21,662 bases of DNA, taken from contig JAXCGZ010014400.1 of the NCBI GenBank assembly GCA_037179515.1, positions 2,501 through 24,162 of the forward strand, given 5' to 3'. Each line of letters starts with the position of its first letter. The first letter of the stretch is position 1. The notes below the pieces were generated by a model. It saw only the letters and a list, made by a program, of their open reading frames with translations. It searched no databases and was not told where the DNA came from. The stretch comes from Halocaridina rubra (lineage: Eukaryota > Arthropoda > Malacostraca > Decapoda > Atyidae). The position numbers and the translations under genes were made by a program. Positions 8,538 through 18,763 of the stretch are shown piece after piece.

Positions 8538-8721
8538 ATGCATGCATGCATGCATGCATGCATGCATACATACATACATACATACATACATACATACATA
8601 CATACATACATACATACATACATACATACATACATACATACATACATACATACATACATACATACATACATACATACATACATACATACATACATACATA
8701 CATACATACATACATACATAC
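8538..8721 (+). repeat. bipartite tail of E: (ATGC)7 then (ATAC)39
   Basis: Seven ATGC copies (8538-8565) start exactly at the element terminus and switch to about 39 ATAC copies (8566-8721). This is by far the longest tail in the window. It contains no stop codon in any frame; the ATGC part supplies ATGs. Confidence 0.95.
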
Positions 8722-9555
8722 GAGAACAATGGTAGAGAACTTCAGGAGGATCTAAATAATCTGCATGAGTGGTCAGAAAAGAGGCTAATGAAATTCTATA
8801 CTTCAAAATGTAAGGTAATGAGAATGGGTACAAGTGCAAGAAGGCCCAAGCTTGACTACTCGGTGGCTGGAGTACAACTTCAAAAGACACAAAATGAGAG
8901 AGATCTAGAAGTAAACATACTGGCAGATTTGTCTCCAGAAATGCATATAAATGGCATAGTAAGGGCAGCATATGCATTCTTATCAAATGGAAGGGTAGCC
9001 TTCAGGCACATGAACAAGGAAATGTTCAGAAATATTTATGTAACCTATGCGAGGCCAAAACTCGAATATGCAGCCCCCTTTTGGAATCCACACTTGAAAA
9101 AGCACATAGCTAAGCTTGAGAAACTTCAAAGACATGCCACGAAACTGGTGCCACAAATACGCAATCTCAGTTATGATAAGAGGCTGAGGGAATTAGACTT
9201 ACCATCACTCGAAGCTAAAAGATTGAGGGGGGGATATGGTGACAGTCTTTAAATTCCTTCATGGTTATGATAGAGTAGATAGGGATCGATATTTTGATAT
9301 GGCTGGCTCTAGAACTAGAGATCATAGTTTGAAGTTTGGTAAGAAAACTTCTTTGCAGGATGTAAGGAAATACTTTTTCAGTGTAGTAGTAGTTGATAAT
9401 TGGAATTGGCTAAGCGAGGAGGTAGTTAATGCTATCTCAATCCATAGTTTTAAGGACAGGTATGAGAAGTATCACTAAGTATAAAATGGAACCGATCAGG
9501 AGACGGGAAGATACGAGCTTTGGGCTCTTTCCCGTAAACACAATTATGTAAGTGC
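8720..9555 (+). mobile_element. LINE copy F, CR1-like, 5'-truncated
   Basis: Begins at ACGAGAACAATGG, just after the FADD motif, sharing the bases AC with the tail of E. It ends in a variant terminus (ATTATGTAAGTGC in place of ATTAGGTAATCAC). The stem-loop is at 9503-9535, identical to that of C1 and A. Only the RT thumb and C-terminal region remain. Confidence 0.9.
8722..9478 (+). pseudogene. ORF2 C-terminal remnant of LINE F
   Basis: Thumb and CR1-type C-terminal part of ORF2 (ENNGRELQEDLNNLHEWSEK onwards). A seventh G in the run 9227-9233 shifts the frame, so the first part closes at 9252 and the last 80 codons run 9236-9478 in the next frame. The same indel occurs in C1. Private changes include EKRLMKFYTS and KFGKKTS. 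Upstream, the frame is open through the tail of E, giving a chimeric 236-codon ORF from 8542 made of an (HTYI)n stretch plus this remnant. No catalytic RT motif is present. Confidence 0.88.
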
Positions 9556-9585
9556 ATACATACATACATACATACATACATACAT
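9556..9585 (+). repeat. (ATAC)n 3' tail of F
   Basis: 7.5 ATAC copies between the variant terminus of F and the start of G. Confidence 0.93.
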
Positions 9586-11031
9586 CCTGATGACATATCC
9601 CCTCATGTGCTTAAAAAATGCGCAAACACAATATCAGTGGCACTAAGTATCATATTTAAGGAGTCACTGGAGTCGGGGGAGATTCCAAGATGCTGGAAAC
9701 AAGCAAATGTGATACCTATTTTCAAAAAGGGAAGGAGGGATACGGCTCTGAACTATAGACCAGTTTCCTTGACCAGCATAGTTTGCAAACTTATGGAGAA
9801 ACTACTAAGGAAACATATCTCTCTTCACTTGGAATTCTTCAACTTTTTGTCAGTGAGGCAACATGGCTTCAGAGAAGGTAGATCAACAGTAACAAACTTA
9901 TTAGAATTTTATGATGAGGTAAGCCAAATCTTACAGGAAAGAGAGGGCTGGGCAGACTGCATATTCCTAGACTTCCAGAAAGCGTTTGACACTGTTCCAC
10001 ATGGGAGACTTATTAGGAAGCTGCAATCAATGGCTAGAATAGGTGGGAATGTTTTGGAATGGATAAAAACTTACTTAGAAGGAAGGGAACAGAGGGTTAG
10101 AGTAAGACACTCAGTGTCTGAATGGAGAAGAGTTAGTAGTGGAGTTCCACAGGGTTCAGTTTTAGGGCCACTTTTCTTCCTTGTATAATTAAATGACCTA
10201 CCAGAGTCTGTAAATTCATTCATGAATATGTTTGCAGATGATGCAAAGATTGTGAAGAAACTAAAAAACGAGAACAATGGTAGAGAACTTCAGGAGGATC
10301 TAAATAATCTGCATGAGTGGTCAGAAAAGTGGCTAATGAAATTCAATACTTCAAAATGTAAGGTAATGAGAATGGGTACAAGTGCAAGAAGGCCCAGGCT
10401 TGACTACTCGGTGGCTGGAGTACAACTTCAAGAGACAGAAAATGAGAGAGATCTAGGAGTAAACATACTGGCAGATTTGTCTCCAGAAATACATATAAAT
10501 GGCATAGTAAGGGCAGCATATGCATTCTTATCAAATGTAAGGGTAGCCTTCAGGCACATGGACAAGGAAATGTTCAGAAATATTTATGTAACCTATGTGA
10601 GGCCAAAACTCGAATATGCAGCCCCCTTTTGGAATCCGCACTTGAAAAAGCACATAGCTAAGCTTGAAAAAGTTCAAAGACATGCCACGAAACTGGTGCC
10701 AGAAATACGCAATCTCAGTTATGATGAGAGGCTGAGGGAATTAGACTTACCATCACTCGAAGCTAGAAGAGTGAGGGGGGATATGGTGACAGTCTTTAAA
10801 TTCCTTCATGGTTATGATAGAGTGGATAGGGATCGATATTTTGATATGGCTGGCTCTAGAACTAGAGGTCATAGTTTTAAGCTTCGTAAGAAAACTTCTT
10901 TGCAGGATGTAAGGAAATACTTTTTCAGTGTAAGAGTAGTTGATAATTGGAATTGGCTAAGCGAGGAGGTAGTTAATGCTATCTCAATCCATAGTTTTAA
11001 GGACAGGTATGATAAGTATCACGAAGTATAA
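9586..11031 (+). pseudogene. ORF2 remnant: reverse transcriptase of LINE G
   Basis: RT domain from [12 protein letters not shown] to the C-terminus in one frame. It is interrupted by TAA at 10186-10188, where TATATGTA of intact copies reads TATAATTA (Tyr-Val just after the motif B region). Motif A (LDFQKAFD), [11 protein letters not shown] and FADD are all intact. The normal stop after KYH is lost (TAA to GAA at 11023-11025), extending the protein by two residues (KYHEV) to TAA at 11029-11031. This stop loss is inherited by array units 1-5 and marks G as their source. Confidence 0.9.
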
Positions 11032-11133
11032 AATGGAACCGATCAGGAGACGGGAAGATACGCGCTTTGGGCTCTTTCCCGTAAACACAATTAGGTAATC
11101 ACAATTAGGTAATCACACACGCACACACATGGG
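10371..11133 (+). repeat. array unit 0 (3' part of G)
   Basis: Private variants: CCCAGGCTT (Lys to Arg in RRPRLDY), CCAGAAATACGC (Glu, as in A and B) and GCGC in the stem-loop. Confidence 0.92.
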
Positions 11134-11896
11134 AATGGGTACAAGTGCAAGAAGGCCCAAGCTTGACTACTCGGTGGCTGGAGTACAACTTCAAGAGACA
11201 GAAAATGAGAGAGATCTAGGAGTAAACATACTGGCAGATTTGTCTCCAGAAATACATATAAATGGCATAGTAAGGGCAGCATATGCATTCTTATCAAATG
11301 TAAGGGTAGCCTTCAGGCACATGGACAAGGAAATGTTCAGAAATATTTATGTAACCTATGTGAGGCCAAAACTCGGATATGCAGCCCCCTTTTGGAATCC
11401 GCACTTGAAAAAGCACATAGCTAAGCTTGAAAAAGTTCAAAGACATGCCACGAAACTGGTGCCACAGATACGCAATCTCAGTTATGATGAGAGGCTGAGG
11501 GAATTAGACTTACCATCACTCGAAGCTAGAAGAGTGAGGGGGGATATGGTGACAGTCTTTAAATTCCTTCATGGTTATGATAGAGTGGATAGGGATCGAT
11601 ATTTTGATATGGCTGGCTCTAGAACTAGAGGTCATAGTTTTAAGCTTCGTAAGAAAACTTCTTTGCAGGATGTAAGGAAATACTTTTTCAGTGTAAGAGT
11701 AGTTGATAATTGGAATTGGCTAAGCGAGGAGGTAGTTAATGCTATCTCAATCCATAGTTTTAAGGACAGGTATGATAAGTATCACGAAGTATAAAATGGA
11801 ACCGATCAGGAGACGGGAAGATACGAGCTTTGGGCTCTTTCCCGTGAACACAATTAGGTAATCACAATTAGGTAATCACACACGCACACACATGGG
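11134..11896 (+). repeat. array unit 1
   Basis: Holds an open frame 11129-11794 (221 codons, RT thumb and C-terminus) whose ATG lies in the junction CACACATGG. Shares CCACAGATACGC and CCCGTGAACAC with unit 2. Private CTCGGATAT (Glu to Gly). Confidence 0.92.
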
Positions 11897-12659
11897 AATG
11901 GGTACAAGTGCAAGAAGGCCCAAGCTTGACTACTCGGTGGCTGGAGTACAACTTCAAGAGACAGAAAATGAGAGAGATCTAGGAGTAAACATACTGGCAG
12001 ATTTGTCTCCAGAAATACATATAAATGGCATAGTAAGGGCAGCATATGCATTCTTATCAAATGTAAGGGTAGCCTTCAGGCACATGGACAAGGAAATGTT
12101 CAGAAATATTTATGTAACCTATGTGAGGCCAAAACTCGAATATGCAGCCCCCTTTTGGAATCCGCACTTGAAAAAGCACATAGCTAAGCTTGAAAAAGTT
12201 CAAAGACATGCCACGAAACTGGTGCCACAGATACGCAATCTCAGTTATGATGAGAGGCTGAGGGAATTAGACTTACCATCACTCGAAGCTAGAAGAGTGA
12301 GGGGGGATATGGTGACAGTCTTTAAATTCCTTCATGGTTATGATAGAGTGGATAGGGATCGATATTTTGATATGGCTGGCTCTAGAACTAGAGGTCATAG
12401 TTTTAAGCTTCGTAAGAAAACTTCTTTGCAGGATGTAAGGAAATACTTTTTCAGTGTAAGAGTAGTTGATAATTGGAATTGGCTAAGCGAGGAGGTAGTT
12501 AATGCTATCTCAATCCATAGTTTTAAGGACAGGTATGATAAGTATCACGAAGTATAAAATGGAACCGATCAGGAGACGGGAAGATACGAGCTTTGGGCTC
12601 TTTCCCGTGAACACAATTAGGTAATCACAATTAGGTAATCACACACGCACACACATGGG
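11897..12659 (+). repeat. array unit 2
   Basis: Open frame 11892-12557. Differs from unit 1 at the CTCGAATAT position and is otherwise a near-identical twin. Confidence 0.92.
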
Positions 12660-13422
12660 AATGGGTACAAGTGCAAGAAGGCCCAAGCTTGACTACTCGG
12701 TGGCTGGAGTACAACTTCAAGAGACAGAAAATGAGAGAGATCTAGGAGTAAACATACTGGCAGATTTGTCTCCAGAAATACATATAAATGGCATAGTAAG
12801 GGCAGCATATGCATTCTTATCAAATGTAAGGGTAGCCTTCAGGCACATGGACAAGGAAATGTTCAGAAATATTTATGTAACCTATGTGAGGCCAAAACTC
12901 GAATATGCAGCCCCCTTTTGGAATCCGCACTTGAAAAAGCACATAGCTAATCTTGAAAAAGTTCAAAGACATGCCACGAAACTGGTGCCACAAATACGCA
13001 ATCTCAGTTATGATGAAAGGCTGAGGGAATTAGACTTACCATCACTCGAAGCTAGAAGAGTGAGGGGGGATATGGTGACAGTCTTTAAATTCCTTCATGG
13101 TTATGATAGAGTGGATAGGGATCGATATTTTGATATGGCTGGCTCTAGAACTAGAGGTCATAGTTTTAAGCTTCGTAAGAAAACTTCTTTGCAGGATGTA
13201 AGGAAATACTTTTTCAGTGTAAGAGTAGTTGATAATTGGAATTGGCTAAGCGAGGAGGTAGTTAATGCTATCTCAATCCATAGTTTTAAGGACTGGTATG
13301 ATAAGTATCACGAAGTATAAAATGGAACCGATCAGGAGACGGGAAGATACGAGATTTGGGTTCTTTCCCGTAAACACAATTAGGTAATCACAATTAGGTA
13401 ATCACACACGCACACACATGGG
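12660..13422 (+). repeat. array unit 3
   Basis: Open frame 12655-13320. Shares GCTAATCTTG (Lys to Asn), GATGAAAGGC and GACTGGTATG (Arg to Trp) with unit 5. The stem-loop is altered on both inner arms (GAGA, GTTC). Confidence 0.92.
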
Positions 13423-14185
13423 AATGGGTACAAGTGCAAGAAGGCCCAAGCTTGACTACTCGGTGGCTGGAGTACAACTTCAAGAGACAGAAAATGAGAG
13501 AGATCTAGGAGTAAACATACTGGCAGATTTGTCTCCAGAAATACATATAAATGGCATAGTAAGGGCAGCATATGCATTCTTATCAAATGTAAGGGTAGCC
13601 TTCAGGCACATGGACAAGGAAATGTTCAGAAATATTTATGTAACCTATGTGAGGCCAAAACTCGAATATGCAGCCCCCTTTTGGAATCCGCACTTGAAAA
13701 AGCACATAGCTAAGCTTGAAAAAGTTCAAAGACATGCCACGAAACTGGTGCCACAAATACGCAATCTCAGTTATGATGAGAGGCTGAGGGAATTAGACTT
13801 ACCATCACTCGAAGCTAGAAGAGTGAGGGGGGATATGGTGACAGTCTTTAAATTCCTTCATGGTTATGATAGAGTGGATAGGGATCGATATTTTGATATG
13901 GCTGGCTCTAGAACTAGAGGTCATAGTTTTAAGCTTCATAAGAAAACTTCATTGCAGGATGTAAGGAAATACTTTTTCAGTGTAAGAGTAGTTGATAATT
14001 GGAATTGGCTAAGCGAGGAGGTTGTTAATGCTATCTCAATCCATAGTTTTAAGGACAGGTATGATAAGTATCACGAAGTATAAAATGGAACCGATGAGGA
14101 GACGGGAAGATACGAGCTTTGGGCTCTTTCCCGTAAACACAATTAGGTAATCACAATTAGGTAATCACACACGCACACACATGGG
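13423..14185 (+). repeat. array unit 4
   Basis: Open frame 13418-14083. Private CTTCATAAG (Arg to His), TTCATTGCAGG and GAGGTTGTT. Shares GATGAGGAGAC with unit 6. Confidence 0.92.
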
Positions 14186-14948
14186 AATGGGTACAAGTGC
14201 AAGAAGGCCCAAGCTTGACTACTCGGTGGCTGGAGTACAACTTCAAGAGACAGAAAATGAGAGAGATCTAGGAGTAAACATACTGGCAGATTTGTCTCCA
14301 GAAATACATATAAATGGCATAGTAAGGGCAGCATATGCATTCTTATCAAATGTAAGGGTAGCCTTCAGGCACATGGACAAGGATATGTTCAGAAATATTT
14401 ATGTAACCTATGTGAGGCCAAAACTCGAATATGCAGCCCCCTTTTGGAATCCGCACTTGAAAAAGCACATAGCTAATCTTGAAAAAGTTCAAAGACATGC
14501 CACGAAACTGGTGCCACAAATACGCAATCTCAGTTATGATGAAAGGCTGAGGGAATTAGACTTACCATCACTCGAAGCTAGAAGAGTGAGGGGGGATATG
14601 GTGACAGTCTTTAAATTCCTTCATGGTTATGATAGAGTGGATAGGGATCGATATTTTGATATGGCTGGCTCTAGAACTAGAGGTCATAGTTTTAAGCTTC
14701 GTAAGAAAACTTCTTTGCAGGATGTAAGGAAATACTTTTTCAGTGTAAGAGTAGTTGATAATTGGAATTGGCTAAGCGAGGAGGTAGTTAATGCTATCTC
14801 AATCCATAGTTTTAAGGACTGGTATGATAAGTATCACGAAGTATAAAATGGAACCGATCAGGAGACGGGAAGATACGAGCTTTGGGCTCTTTCCCGTAAA
14901 CACAATTAGGTAATCACAATTAGGTAATCACACACCCACACACATGGG
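14186..14948 (+). repeat. array unit 5
   Basis: Open frame 14181-14846. Carries the three unit-3 markers plus a private AAGGATATG (Glu to Asp) and CACACCCACACAC in the junction. Confidence 0.92.
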
Positions 14949-15808
<860 letters not shown>

Positions 15809-15844
15809 CCAAGCAAGCACATTACATATGTGAAAACATGAATC

Positions 15845-15849
<5 letters not shown>

Positions 15850-15923
<74 letters not shown>
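15850..15923. repeat. second (TA)n microsatellite
   Basis: About 37 TA dinucleotides, separated from the first tract by 42 bp of ordinary sequence. Confidence 0.95.
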
Positions 15924-15924
<1 letters not shown>

Positions 15925-16625
15925 GTAGTCCTGTATTACCTATACATATACTTGTATTTGTGTGCATTTGTATTTAGTAGATATAAGTAATACGTGAATA
16001 ATTTCAATAAAAAAGATGGTTGATTTTTGAAATGATTCGTCTCCATATTTTATTTAAATATATTTCATTGCAAAGAAACAATTGTCAGATGAAAAGCATA
16101 CTTTTACCATAAAATAAGAATTGCAATATTAACTGCAGTATGAAATAAATCTAGAATTTTTCTCAGAAGACCACCCAAAAATAAAGGTTGTTTGTAAGCA
16201 TACTTCGTATGAGAAATTCAAACATCAGTACAAAAGCACAAAAATATTGTTTTATATAATTTATTCATAACTTAAGGATGAAAATGTAAAAATAAAAAGT
16301 TATAATCTAATTATGAGCTTTACAAAGCATGAAAAAGTATATCGGATGTATGGTTGAGACTATCATGAGAGATATAAATCACCAGTAGGCTTAAGAAGAA
16401 AATAACCTTTAATGGTAGCTATTTTTGCTTTACCATTCCCAAAGGAGATTAGCAAGACAGTTTTCATTTAAAGGGATCATAAGGAATCGGCTTTTTTTTC
16501 AGAGGGGGTGATAATGACTAATTTAAATCCAGTGAGGAAAAGGAAAAGGATTATCCCTTCCTTCTTAAGATTAGGAAATTTGATATCCAATTTAAAATAC
16601 TTAATGACTAAGTCTTGACTCAAGA
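15924..16625. other. AT-rich intergenic DNA, no gene seen
   Basis: About 700 bp with stops in all frames, no LINE homology and no RNA gene that I can recognise. An AATAAA occurs at 16006-16011 without supporting coding sequence. This is probably single-copy host DNA or old decayed repeat. Confidence 0.6.
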
Positions 16626-16641
16626 CATAAGAACATAAGAA
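16626..16641 (-). repeat. (TTCTTATG)2 octamer 3' end of LINE H
   Basis: On the + strand CATAAGAA occurs twice in tandem, preceded on the element strand by TATTC. It resembles the CR1 3' terminal octamer. Confidence 0.75.
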
Positions 16642-16787
16642 TAGAGGACACTGCAACATGCCTACTGGCACACACGAGGCAGCTCCATTTTTTAATTGTA
16701 TTTTCAGCATGTCTAACCTATTCTATTCTACTCTACTTATTTATTCTATTTTTCTGTTTATGATTTTTCTAATAAGCACTAACCTAT

Positions 16788-18104
16788 TCATACCCACCCT
16801 ACCTCTGTCATATGTCTATCTAATCTACATTTGAAGGTGTCTAAGGTATTGGCATTTACTATCCTACTAGGAAGCTTGTTCCATGCATCAGCTACTCTAT
16901 TACCAAACCAATTTTTACCAATTTCCCTTCTGAACCTAAATTTATCAAGCTTAAATCCATTATTACGAGTTCTGGTTTGATCATGAATTTTTTAAACTTT
17001 ATTAATATCTCCCTTGTTAATCCCTTTAAACCATTTATACACTTCAATCATATCCCCCCTAACTCTTCGCCTCTCTAGAGAATGTAGATTAAGTTTTTTT
17101 AATCTGTCCTCATATGGTAGATTTCTGATATTGTGTATCATCTTGGTCATTCTTCGCTGCACTCTCTCCAAGGATTCAATTTCCATTCTATAATAGGGTG
17201 ACCAGAATTGCACAGCATAATCTAAATGGGGCCTAACTAATGCAAGATAGAGCTGCAAAATAACTTTTTCCGTCCTATTGCTAACGCTTCTTGAGATAAA
17301 TCCTAAAATTCTGTTTGCTTTATTTCTGACTGCTGTGCATTGCTCTCTTGGCTTAAGACTACTACTCACAAGAACTCCCAAATCCCTTTCACACTGAGAA
17401 CTCATGATTTCATGGTTATTTAGCTTATAACTAGTATTGTCTTTTATAGTACCCATTTTAACTACTTTACATTTTCAACATTAAATTCCATTTGCCATTT
17501 GTCCGACAATTCAGATAATCTATTTAGATCTTCCTGTAAAGCATGAATGTCTTCTTTTCCATTTATAGTTCTACCTATTTTAGTGTCGTCTGCGAATTTA
17601 CTTAGGTTACTACTGATATCCGAATCCAGATCATTTAGATATACGATGAATAATAGGGGACCCAGTACCGAGCCTTGTGGTACCCCGCTAGTAACCGAGC
17701 CCCACTCTGATTTCTCTCCATTTATGCAAACCCTCTGTTTTCTGTCTTTTAACAATTGTTTGATCCATCTGAGAACAGCTCCTCCTATACCATGAGCTTC
17801 CAGCTTTTTAACTAATCTTTTGTGAGGAACTCTATCAAAAGCTTTGCTAAAATCTAGATATATTGTATCATATTCTTTGCCACAATCTACTGCCTCGTAA
17901 ACTTCTGAATAAAAAGACAGTAAGTTTGTAAGGCACGAAAACCCCTTAAGAAACCCGTGTTGTGAAAGTTTGATCAGTCTGTGTAATTCTAGATGTGCCC
18001 TTATTTTATTTGCAATTATGGATTCTAGAATCTTACCCACTGTTGACGTTAAACTTACCGGCCTATAATTATGTGCTTAGTGTCTCTAGCTTTTTGAAAA
18101 TGCA
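16788..18104 (-). pseudogene. ORF2 remnant: CR1-type reverse transcriptase of LINE H
   Basis: Translated on the - strand: NYRPVSLTS, QHGFLKGFSCLTNLLSF, motif [35 protein letters not shown], motif C KFADDTKI, then ERDLGVLVSSSLK, ALVRPHLDYAVQFWSPYY, LERVQRRMTKM and the C-terminus NRVADAWNKLPSRIVNANTLDTFK, with stop at 16788-16790. Catalytic aspartates are intact. Three lesions are visible: a probable 1-nt deletion near 18076 (between RDTK and AHNYRP), a 1-nt deletion near 17470 (VENVK* against the expected VEKCKVVKMGT), and an in-frame TAA just after INKV at about 16992-16994. The endonuclease and ORF1 are absent. It is a dead fragment, closer to vertebrate-type CR1 RT than the + strand family is. 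Confidence 0.88.
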
Positions 18105-18449
18105 GATACTTTAAATATAAAAATATATTATAAATATTTCATATGTTAACTTGGGGCTCACTTGGCTACCTCTCAGGGCACACCAGTGTGCCCAGGTGCA
18201 CCCTTTGAGAAATGCTGCTAAACAGCAAGGAAACAATCTTAGGAAGAGATGGAAAACCAGTTACCTGTCCATAGGAATCACATTTTATCAACGGCGTGGC
18301 TATTGTTTGAAGTCAAGGATAATAGTCTTTACTCTATAATGATATTTTGTGGGTCCACAATACTTCACAAATCAGGCAACTGATTCAATTGGTAAGGAAA
18401 CCAAGTAAAGCGGAGCAGATGAGTGGGTTGCAACCTCCATCCTTCTTCA
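18105..18449. other. intergenic spacer, possible DNA-transposon end
   Basis: No coding sequence recognised. The stretch near 18175-18225 (GGGCACACCAGTGTGCCC, then CCTTTGAGAAATGCTGCTA) loosely resembles the ends of hAT-type non-autonomous elements, which often end in a motif like GTTGAGAAACACTG. GGGCACACCAGTGTGCCC is itself a near-perfect palindrome. No matching second end was found. Confidence 0.3.
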
Positions 18450-18761
18450 CAACTAGGTAAATATTCGAGGGAAGGAAAGCCGAGACCAACAAAAGTAACC
18501 TTTGAGAGAGGGGAAACATGTAGGGAAATATTGTTGAGAAAAAAAAGTCTAAAAGACCTTCAAGAATGCAAAGAAGTGTTCATTAGACGATACAGAACAC
18601 AGGAAGAGATGGGAAAGATCAAAAACTTGTTGCAAGAGGCAAGAAGGTTAAATGATGAAAGAAATGAAGAAGAGAAGAAAAATTTTCGTTACAGAATACT
18701 TCCAGACAAAGGGGAGATAAAGAAGATAATGACAGAAGATCGGGGGATGGGGCCTCATTAA
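18450..18761 (+). pseudogene. ORF1 C-terminal fragment of LINE B
   Basis: Frame LGKYSREGKPRPTKVTFERG...RRYRTQEEMGKIKNLLQEARRLNDERNEEEKKNFRYRILPDKGEIKKI, ending at TAA 18759-18761 after MGPH. It corresponds to the L1-ORF1p-like RNA-binding part; the coiled coil is lost by 5' truncation. The end differs from copy A after NDERNE because B has two more bases in the purine run. This frame (FRYRILPDKGEIKKI) looks like genuine protein and is likely the true ORF1 C-terminus. An ATG at 18423 in flanking DNA opens the frame by chance. Confidence 0.85.
18680..18686 (+). other. candidate -1 ribosomal frameshift site A AAT TTT
   Basis: In the ORF1 frame the codons are AAG AAA AAT TTT CGT, so the heptamer fits the X XXY YYZ rule. 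A -1 slip continues as TCG TTA CAG into ORF2 with no stop. ORF1 overlaps this frame by 76 nt. The -1 frame upstream closes at TGA 18665-18667. Confidence 0.55.
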
Positions 18762-18763
18762 GA

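Larger units (their letters stand above)
9585..11133 (+). mobile_element. LINE copy G, founder of the tandem array
   Basis: Begins at TCCTGATGACATATCC, at the N-terminus of the RT domain. It reaches the normal terminus GGTAATCAC, followed by a second copy of AATTAGGTAATCAC, then ACACGCACACACATGGG instead of (ATAC)n. Its last 763 bases (10371-11133) are unit 0 of the array. The stem-loop is at 11050-11082, with GAGC changed to GCGC in the inner stem. The sub-group is LRKKTSLQ with NWNWLSEE, intermediate between A/B and C1/D/E/F. Confidence 0.92.
16626..18104 (-). mobile_element. LINE copy H, second CR1-type family, 5'-truncated
   Basis: An element on the - strand, distinct from the + strand family. 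Reading on its own strand, it starts in the RT N-terminus (FQKARDT, then NYRPVSLTSTVGKILES), passes through RT and the CR1 C-terminus, has an about 145-nt 3' UTR (16642-16787) and ends in two copies of the octamer TTCTTATG (16626-16641). The chicken CR1 family ends in similar short octamer repeats (ATTCTRTG), which supports the CR1 assignment. No (ATAC)n tail is present, so it uses a different 3' end from its neighbours. Confidence 0.88.

Noticed and set aside
11129..11794. 221-codon array ORF as a domesticated protein
   Set aside because: The ATG is a junction accident, the context is weak (C at -3), units carry unselected amino-acid changes, and no promoter is visible.
16006..16011. AATAAA as a host gene polyadenylation signal
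   Set aside because: AT-rich DNA makes it expected by chance and no coding sequence lies upstream.
16477..16710. 77-codon frame on the - strand
   Set aside because: It overlaps the 3' UTR and octamer end of LINE H and the DNA beyond; no recognisable protein.
18151..18339. 62-codon frame in the spacer
   Set aside because: No homology recognised; it lies in a possible transposon remnant with an internal palindrome.
18423..18449. ATG at 18423 as a genuine ORF1 start
   Set aside because: Homology to copy A begins only at about 18450; the upstream codons are flanking DNA in frame by chance.
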